IMG/VR virus record: IMGVR_UViG_3300046734_000216
Span: 1 to 35,212 of that record
Length of the DNA: 35,212 nucleotides
Direction: 5' to 3' (one strand)
Origin: a virus
Below, piece by piece: positions 31,105 through 35,212 of this stretch. The stretch's first letter is position 1; the number at the start of each line of letters is the position of its first letter. Position numbers and translations under genes: made by a program. The notes below the pieces were generated by a model. The model did no database searches. It was not told where the DNA came from and saw only the letters and a program-made list of their open reading frames with translations.

Positions 31105-31951
31105 AAAATATTTAACTTGGGATGACTTCTTTGAACTTCTCATCCCTGTCCAAGACAAAATAACACCAGATGATATAGTTTTTGGGATTCCAAAAGGTGG
31201 AATGATTGTTTCTAATTTCTTAGAATGTAAAAAAACCCATGATCCAAATGAAGCGACTGTCATTGTAGATGATATTGTAGATAGTGGTAGAACAAAAAAA
31301 CTTCATACAGAAAACTTTCCAAAAGCTAGATTTATAACAGTAGTAGATAAACAAATTGGAAGTAAATATGATGGTTATATTGTGTTTCCTTGGGAACAGG
31401 CTGAAGAAGACGCAGAACATACTGTTGCTAAAATGATTGAACATTTAGGAGATAACCCTCTAAGAGAAGGAATAATAGATACACCCAAAAGAGTAGTTAA
31501 ATCATGGAAAACTATTTATGGTGGTTATAATCAAACACCTGAAGAAGTTTTAAAAACAAGTTTTAATGTCGATTATGATGAAATGATTATTTCTAAAGAC
31601 ATAGAATTTTATTCTACTTGCGAACATCATATGTTACCATTTTTTGGTAAAGCACATATTGCATATATTCCAAGAGCAAATGTTGTAGGACTTTCTAAAT
31701 TATCAAGATTGTTAGAAGTGTATGCAAGAAGAATGCAAATACAAGAAAGACTTACTAACCAAATAGCTGATGGAATGATGAAAGTAATGAATCCTTTAGG
31801 ATGTGGAGTTATTATAGAAGCTAAACATTTTTGTATGGTTTGCAGAGGTGTTCAAAAGAAAAACTCTACAATGATAACTTCAGCAATAAGAGGTTTATTT
31901 AAATCAGCAGAAGTTAAAAACGAGTTTCACAGTCTTTGTAGGCATAAATGA
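31097..31951 (+). CDS. folE: Phosphoribosyltransferase domain fused to GTP cyclohydrolase I
   Basis: 284 residues, two domains. Residues 1 to about 100 are a short type I phosphoribosyltransferase-like domain: GIPKGGM (30-36) as pyrophosphate loop and VIVDDIVDSGRT (55-66), the classic PRPP-binding motif. Residues about 105-284 are GTP cyclohydrolase I: CEHHMLPFFGKAHIAYIP with C175 and H178, VVGLSKLSRLLEVYARRMQI, QERLTNQIA, and EAKHFCMVCRGVQ with C246, i.e. the full zinc site. FolE makes 7,8-dihydroneopterin triphosphate from GTP, the first step to 7-deazaguanines. Stand-alone FolE lacks the N-terminal domain. One continuous frame; the fusion is not a sequencing join. Confidence 0.9.
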   Translation: MIKKYLTWDDFFELLIPVQDKITPDDIVFGIPKGGMIVSNFLECKKTHDPNEATVIVDDIVDSGRTKKLHTENFPKARFITVVDKQIGSKYDGYIVFPWEQAEEDAEHTVAKMIEHLGDNPLREGIIDTPKRVVKSWKTIYGGYNQTPEEVLKTSFNVDYDEMIISKDIEFYSTCEHHMLPFFGKAHIAYIPRANVVGLSKLSRLLEVYARRMQIQERLTNQIADGMMKVMNPLGCGVIIEAKHFCMVCRGVQKKNSTMITSAIRGLFKSAEVKNEFHSLCRHK

Positions 31952-32292
31952 AAACAACTATAGTTTGTAGATTACAAGTAGAGGGTATTCATCAATGGTC
32001 TAATTGTCCATTTGAAGATGTTAAATTTTTAAAGGACCCACATAGACATATCTTTCATATAGAATGTGAAAAGAAAGTTAACCATGATGACAGAGATGTT
32101 GAATTTATAAGATTTAAAAGAGAAATTTTAGATTATTTACATGATAAGTATTCAGATAGTGAATGTTGTAAGTTTGGAAATATGTCATGTGAAATGATTG
32201 CAAAAGAATTACTTAAAGAGTATGATCTAGAAAAATGTTCAGTTTTTGAAGATAATGAAAACGGTTCAGTAGTTTATCAATACGAGGTTTAA
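31948..32292 (+). CDS. Small T-fold-like protein, divergent QueD relative
   Basis: 114 residues, in an ATGA overlap with the FolE fusion. PHRHIFHIECEKKVNHDDRD then VEFIRFKREILDYL lines up with the IHGYALSVRLNFKG...VYDFGDLKFVKEFL part of the phage QueD, and MSCEMIAKELL plus CSVFED lines up with VGCEKFAEYICK plus VEVREH. H15, H32 and H34 could be the zinc triad and E101 matches the catalytic Glu, but Cys at the catalytic place and the Asp-His pair are missing. Similar small proteins occur in other phages, as I recall, without known function. T-fold assignment is by eye only. Confidence 0.6.
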   Translation: MKTTIVCRLQVEGIHQWSNCPFEDVKFLKDPHRHIFHIECEKKVNHDDRDVEFIRFKREILDYLHDKYSDSECCKFGNMSCEMIAKELLKEYDLEKCSVFEDNENGSVVYQYEV

Positions 32293-32293
32293 C

Positions 32294-32437
32294 ATGGCAA
32301 AAAAAACAGTATCAGCACCTAGAGGATTTCATTGGATGAAAGTTGGAAGAGGATTTAGATTAATGAAAGGTGCATACAAACCACATAAGGGAGCAGTAAA
32401 AAAAGCTAGTTTTACTGTGCAAAAAAAACATAAGTAA
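32294..32437 (+). CDS. Tiny basic protein within the modification cluster
   Basis: 47 residues: MAKKTVSAPRGFHWMKVGRG, then a KR-rich end closing in VQKKHK. Coupled to dpdA by a TAATG-type overlap. GFHWMKVGRGFRLMKG looks like a small beta-turn unit seen in other short phage proteins. A nucleic-acid-binding helper is possible; unproven. Confidence 0.55.
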   Translation: MAKKTVSAPRGFHWMKVGRGFRLMKGAYKPHKGAVKKASFTVQKKHK

Positions 32438-33243
32438 TGAAAGTTCACTTTGCTGGGCATGAAGATGTAGGAATGTCTAAGCCATTAAAAAAAGCTGGAG
32501 TTAATTATGTTCTTGGAAGTTTTTATCAAATAAGAAGATACAAAGACCAACATGCTATTGATTTTATTAAGTGTCTTAATAGTTATACTCATACTATTAT
32601 AGATTCAGGTCTATTCACATTAATGTTTGGTGCAAAAAGCCATACAGTACTTACAGAACAAATGATTATAGATTGGCAAAATGATTATGCTAATTTTGTT
32701 AACAAGACAGGATATAAACATTCAATAGTAGAATGTGATGTTCAAAAGAAAATATCTCCTGAGTTTGCATGGGAAATGAGAAAAAAATTTAAGACTCAAG
32801 TAAATGTTCCAATTATAAATGTTTATCACTTAGAAGATGAAAACCCAGATAAGCTAATTGATTATTCAGATTACATTGCTGTATCAGTTCCTGAGTTAAG
32901 ATTTAATGTATCTAATGCTGAAAGATTAAAGATAACAAGATACATAAGTCAAAAAGCTACTTCTAAAGGTAAGAAAGTACATTTGTTAGGTTGCACAGAG
33001 TTAAAAATGATGAAAGAATTTCAATATTGTTACAGTTGTGACAGTACAAGTTGGTTTTCAGGTAGTAGATTCAACAGTTTCAGATCCAAGGCTTTGCCAA
33101 ATATGGAAAAAGTCGATATAAACAAACTAAAAGAGAATAAAATTGACGAATTTAAAGATTCAAGTAAATCAACTAATGTATTCTATTGGGAGGCTTACCT
33201 AAAACTTCAGGAATACAAAAAATATGCTGGGAGCCAAGAATGA
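32437..33243 (+). CDS. dpdA: DpdA/TGT-like DNA guanine transglycosylase
   Basis: 268 residues. TIIDSGLFTLMFG (53-65) corresponds to the TGT substrate-site DSGG loop (D56), SIVECDVQ (96-103) to the second acid loop, VHLLGCTEL (181-189) to the G-x-G turn and YSCDSTSW (199-206) to the catalytic Asp loop (D202). This pattern is that of the tRNA-guanine transglycosylase superfamily branch that includes DpdA, which swaps guanine in DNA for a 7-deazaguanine base. About 100 residues shorter than bacterial TGT and without its C-terminal zinc Cys cluster, as expected for phage DpdA. Coupled to the ParB-like gene by ATGA. Confidence 0.78.
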   Translation: MKVHFAGHEDVGMSKPLKKAGVNYVLGSFYQIRRYKDQHAIDFIKCLNSYTHTIIDSGLFTLMFGAKSHTVLTEQMIIDWQNDYANFVNKTGYKHSIVECDVQKKISPEFAWEMRKKFKTQVNVPIINVYHLEDENPDKLIDYSDYIAVSVPELRFNVSNAERLKITRYISQKATSKGKKVHLLGCTELKMMKEFQYCYSCDSTSWFSGSRFNSFRSKALPNMEKVDINKLKENKIDEFKDSSKSTNVFYWEAYLKLQEYKKYAGSQE

Positions 33244-33857
33244 ACAAAGTAGAAACCATGAATATAGACAATTTAGTTAAAGCTGAATGGAACTATAAAA
33301 CAGATGGAACAGAAGAACAGATAAATAAATTAATTAAATCTATTAAATATGACGATTCTGCGGGTATATTAGCAGTAAGAAAACTAAATAATAAGTATGA
33401 GGTTATAGATGGAAACCATAGATTAGAAGCATTAAAAAGAATAGGATGGCAAGAAATTCAGGTTGAAAACTTTGGAGATATTCCAAAGTCAAAAGCCATT
33501 ATTATTGCTAGACGAAGAAATCATGTATGGTTTGATGATGACTTAAAAGCATTTAGTGATCTAATTAAGAATGATGTACTACCAGATATAGATACAGATA
33601 CATTAAAAGACATATTACCAGATACACCAGATGAGATAGATAACTTAGTTAACTTTGGTAATTTTGATTGGGAAGAACCTACTCAAAAAGAAGCTAAAGA
33701 ATCTGATGGTACTAAGACATTAACTCTAAAAATAGACGAACAAGTATATCAAATGTGGCTAGATTGGGTCAAGTGGTGTGCTGATCAAACTGATTATAAG
33801 AATGATAGTGAAGCATTTGAGTATTTAATTGTAGAGGCTAAAAATGGACAAAAGTAA
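33240..33857 (+). CDS. ParB/sulfiredoxin-fold protein upstream of small terminase
   Basis: 205 residues from ATG 33240 (ATGA overlap with dpdA); the open frame begins earlier but inside dpdA. EQINKLIKSIKYDDSAGILA, then YEVIDGNHRLEALKRIGWQE is the ParB N-terminal signature (DGNHRLEA). The second half is acidic (LPDIDTDTLKDILPDTPDE) with a helical C-terminus. No ParA and no HTH of chromosomal ParB. Phage ParB-domain proteins next to terminases are widespread; proposed roles include packaging-site recognition or nuclease/NTPase activity. It overlaps TerS by 14 bases. Confidence 0.85.
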   Translation: MNKVETMNIDNLVKAEWNYKTDGTEEQINKLIKSIKYDDSAGILAVRKLNNKYEVIDGNHRLEALKRIGWQEIQVENFGDIPKSKAIIIARRRNHVWFDDDLKAFSDLIKNDVLPDIDTDTLKDILPDTPDEIDNLVNFGNFDWEEPTQKEAKESDGTKTLTLKIDEQVYQMWLDWVKWCADQTDYKNDSEAFEYLIVEAKNGQK

Positions 33858-34212
33858 CAGTAAAGAACTAATAACTATTGGAAGACCTAAAAAAGAAGTA
33901 GATGTAAAAATACTAGGAAACTTAGCATCTATTGGTTGTACTATAGAAGAATGTGCATCTGTTATGGGTGTATCAGCTAGAACATTAAGGCGTAATTATG
34001 CCGAAATTATTGACCAGAATAGAGAAAAAGGTAAGGCATCACTCAGAAAGAAAATGTTTGATAAGGCTATTAAAAAAGACAATACACCAATGCAGATATG
34101 GTTAAGTAAAAACTATTTAGGAATGAAAGATAGAACTGTTAATGAAAACATAAATGAACCATTACCATTAATTATTGAAGCACAAGTAGAAGATGTCAAA
34201 GAAGAAAGGTAA
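33844..34212 (+). CDS. terS: Terminase small subunit
   Basis: 122 residues. LGNLASIGCTIEECASVMGV with SARTLRRNYAEII is a HTH of the kind TerS uses to bind the packaging site. A helical region follows (KGKASLRKKMFDKAIKKDNT) with PMQIWLSKNYLGMKD, a string very usual in phage small terminases. Acidic C-terminus. It is separated from TerL by about 2.0 kb of tiny genes across the contig ends. Confidence 0.85.
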   Translation: MDKSNSKELITIGRPKKEVDVKILGNLASIGCTIEECASVMGVSARTLRRNYAEIIDQNREKGKASLRKKMFDKAIKKDNTPMQIWLSKNYLGMKDRTVNENINEPLPLIIEAQVEDVKEER

Positions 34213-34348
34213 TATTTTTGGATCAACTGTTGAATATACTAAGACTGAGAAAGGTACCTCTATCGGTAGGAAACCTATTACATCTACTATGAACAAAAGC
34301 AAAAGAAGATTAAGAGGCAAAAGTAAGTATCGTGGACAAGGAAAATAA
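34193..34348 (+). CDS. Tiny basic protein
   Basis: 51 residues (MSKKKGNIFGSTVEYTKTEK..., basic end NKSKRRLRGKSKYRGQGK), overlapping terS by 20 bases with AGTAGAAG as a weak ribosome binding site. K, R and G in the last 20 residues give a protamine-like look. It is one of at least six such tiny basic genes here. No family. Confidence 0.5.
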   Translation: MSKKKGNIFGSTVEYTKTEKGTSIGRKPITSTMNKSKRRLRGKSKYRGQGK

Positions 34349-34460
34349 ACAATTAAAACAAATAAAATCTGAACTAAAGTTAGTTAAAGATCAAAGAGAC
34401 AATCTTCTTAAACTGTTTTCAAAGATCAAAAAACTATTAGAAATGTATGGTCTAGTATGA
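34332..34460 (+). CDS. Small coiled-coil protein (GTG start)
   Basis: 42 residues starting at GTG 34332, overlapping the basic gene before by 17 bases. A single charged helix (KENKQLKQIKSELKLVKDQR, DNLLKLFSKIKKLLEMYG) with leucine heptads. Start codon and ribosome binding site are weak (AAGTAAG), so the entry is tentative. Confidence 0.4.
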   Translation: MDKENKQLKQIKSELKLVKDQRDNLLKLFSKIKKLLEMYGLV

Positions 34461-34473
34461 TATTTAGTCTTGT

Positions 34474-34737
34474 ATGGCTAAATACAAAGGACGAACAGTT
34501 AGGTTAAATAAACCATTTAGAACACCAGGCAAATCAAAAAAGTTTGGTGTGTATGTTAAGAACAAGCGTTCAGGTAGAGTTCAAGTTGTAAGATTTGGCG
34601 ATCCCTCAATGAAAATCAAAAAAAACATACCAGCAAGACGAAAATCATTTTTAGCTAGACATGGTGCAACTCTTAAAAAAGTAAGAGGTCAAAAGAACTT
34701 AGCTCCTGTGTATTGGGCTATAAGGAGTTGGAAATGA
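34474..34737 (+). CDS. Small basic conserved phage protein
   Basis: 87 residues. Pattern GKSKKFGVYVKNKRSGRVQV, VRFGDPSMKIKK, ARRKSFLARHGATLKK and a final YWAIRSWK matches a small basic protein I recall from many tailed phages (K-FGVYVK-...-V-FGDp-m-I---...RRKSFraRH...YWs-r-W). In some phages that unit is found beside capsid or packaging genes. Its function is not established. Highly basic, so contact with DNA is plausible. Confidence 0.68.
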   Translation: MAKYKGRTVRLNKPFRTPGKSKKFGVYVKNKRSGRVQVVRFGDPSMKIKKNIPARRKSFLARHGATLKKVRGQKNLAPVYWAIRSWK

Positions 34738-34826
34738 TTGATAAGTATATTATTAAATTTTTATCAGCTATTGATAAAGTATTTGATGGTCTTGCAAAAG
34801 CATTAAGAAAAAAAAAGAAAAAATGA
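34734..34826 (+). CDS. Tiny basic-tailed peptide
   Basis: 30 residues: MIDKYIIKFLSAIDKVFDGL, then AKALRKKKKK. Ribosome binding site AAGGAGTTGGAA in the previous gene, ATGA overlaps at both ends. Amphipathic helix with a lysine end; could touch membrane or nucleic acid. Small size keeps confidence low, coupling and ribosome binding site raise it. Confidence 0.5.
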   Translation: MIDKYIIKFLSAIDKVFDGLAKALRKKKKK

Positions 34827-34987
34827 GAGATACTAAAGTTTTAGAATCTTTTAAAAAGCAAACTGAGAAGAAGTTAAAAGAGATGAATATATTTAAACAT
34901 ATGAAAAAAGAAGTAGAACATGGTGCTAATGGTACTCAGCAATATGTAATAAAAAAAGGCATTAACAAAGGCAAGGTTGCTAAATAA
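34823..34987 (+). CDS. Small basic helical protein
   Basis: 54 residues: VLESFKKQTEKKLKEMNIFK, HMKKEVEHGANGTQQYVIKK and a GINKGKVAK end. Starts in an ATGA overlap with the lysine-tailed peptide; the ribosome binding site is within a run of A and G. Unknown function. Confidence 0.5.
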   Translation: MRDTKVLESFKKQTEKKLKEMNIFKHMKKEVEHGANGTQQYVIKKGINKGKVAK

Positions 34988-34988
34988 T

Positions 34989-35072
34989 ATGGGTAGGATT
35001 ATGAATTATTATTTTACAGGAATGTTGATTTTAGGATTTGTATTTTTAGCTCTTTGTATGAAACCATTATGA
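34989..35072 (+). CDS. Tiny membrane peptide
   Basis: 27 residues (MGRIMNYYFTGMLILGFVFL, ALCMKPL), nearly all one membrane span. An alternative start at 35001 gives 23 residues. It ends in an ATGA overlap with the gene starting at 35069. A third single-span peptide in the genome; role unknown. Confidence 0.45.
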   Translation: MGRIMNYYFTGMLILGFVFLALCMKPL

Positions 35073-35212
35073 AAATATCTGAGAATACATCTGTAGCTAT
35101 GCCAATTAAGAACATGGTTGGTATTATCGTAGCTGTTGCTATGGGAATCTTTGCTTATACAGAAGTTACAGCTAGACTTACTTCATTAGAGACATCAAGA
35201 GAATTAATGAAC
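35069..35212 (+). CDS. Start of membrane-anchored coiled-coil protein (continues at 1)
   Basis: Contains the true ATG and the first 48 codons of the gene completed at 1-362. The first ten residues (MKISENTSVA) are read only partly at the left end because the contig starts within the ATG. The codon for Asn6 is AAT here and AAC in the left copy. Confidence 0.85.
   Translation, partial: MKISENTSVAMPIKNMVGIIVAVAMGIFAYTEVTARLTSLETSRELMN
35070..35212. repeat. Right copy of 143-bp terminal overlap
   Basis: Matches 1-143 at 142 of 143 bases; the difference at 35086 is synonymous. It proves that the window spans the whole genome plus a short overlap. Confidence 0.9.

Noticed and set aside
1-35212. 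Temperate lifestyle (Cro/CI-like regulator present)
   Set aside because: No integrase, recombinase, excisionase or tRNA-like attachment site was found; the HTH protein is better explained as a lytic-cycle regulator.
1-35212. tRNA genes or CRISPR array
   Set aside because: No cloverleaf-like stretch and no spaced direct repeats noticed; intergenic space is too small for most of the genome.

Overview
The window is a complete, AT-rich tailed-phage genome of about 35.07 kb, shown as a linear contig whose last 143 bases repeat its first 143 with one synonymous difference. Nearly every gene lies on the + strand, tightly packed with ATGA/TAATG overlaps. The virion genes (tape measure, tail tube, J-like tip protein, long run of tail-tip and fibre genes) indicate a siphovirus. 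Gene style and base composition resemble phages of low-GC marine bacteria such as SAR11-type alphaproteobacteria; this host guess is inference from style only. I see no integrase, transposase, tRNA, rRNA or CRISPR array.

Layout, read circularly. Early/replication region (24039-29792): many very small proteins, including two single-span membrane peptides, a lipoprotein, a DUF3768 protein and a Cro/CI-type HTH regulator. It also holds a PD-(D/E)XK nuclease, an SSB-like protein with an acidic tail, a winged-helix protein, an HNH/DUF968-like protein and a DUF1376-type replication protein. No DNA polymerase, helicase or primase is recognisable. DNA-modification region (30044-33243): QueE, a QueD-like T-fold protein, a phosphoribosyltransferase-GTP cyclohydrolase I fusion, a second small T-fold-like protein, a tiny basic protein and a DpdA/TGT-like transglycosylase. 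This is a route from GTP to a 7-deazaguanine base and its insertion into DNA, but no QueC is present. Packaging region: a ParB-like protein and the small terminase (33240-34212), several tiny genes, then across the contig ends to the large terminase (760) and portal (1997).

A five-gene minus-strand island (3426-4686), including a mini ArdC-like protein, sits between the portal and the Mu-F-like head protein. Head and tail genes follow: scaffold, major capsid, connector (with an EF-hand-like loop), HK97gp10-like protein, tail terminator, tail tube, tail assembly chaperone with a classic -1 slippery site, tape measure, tail-tip proteins. Fibre genes come next (16275-21077), including three tandem paralogues and three small chaperone-type genes. 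The lysis/late end (21086-23751) holds an M15 endolysin, membrane proteins (holin candidates), a metallophosphoesterase and a DUF3310 protein. It ends at a GC-rich hairpin, followed by a 0.28-kb control region with a sigma70-like promoter that probably drives the early operon.

Three independent features point to pressure from host restriction: the 7-deazaguanine cluster, the ArdC-like protein, and an apparent complete absence of the palindrome GCWGC, mirrored by every Ala-Ala run starting with the otherwise uncommon codon GCG.
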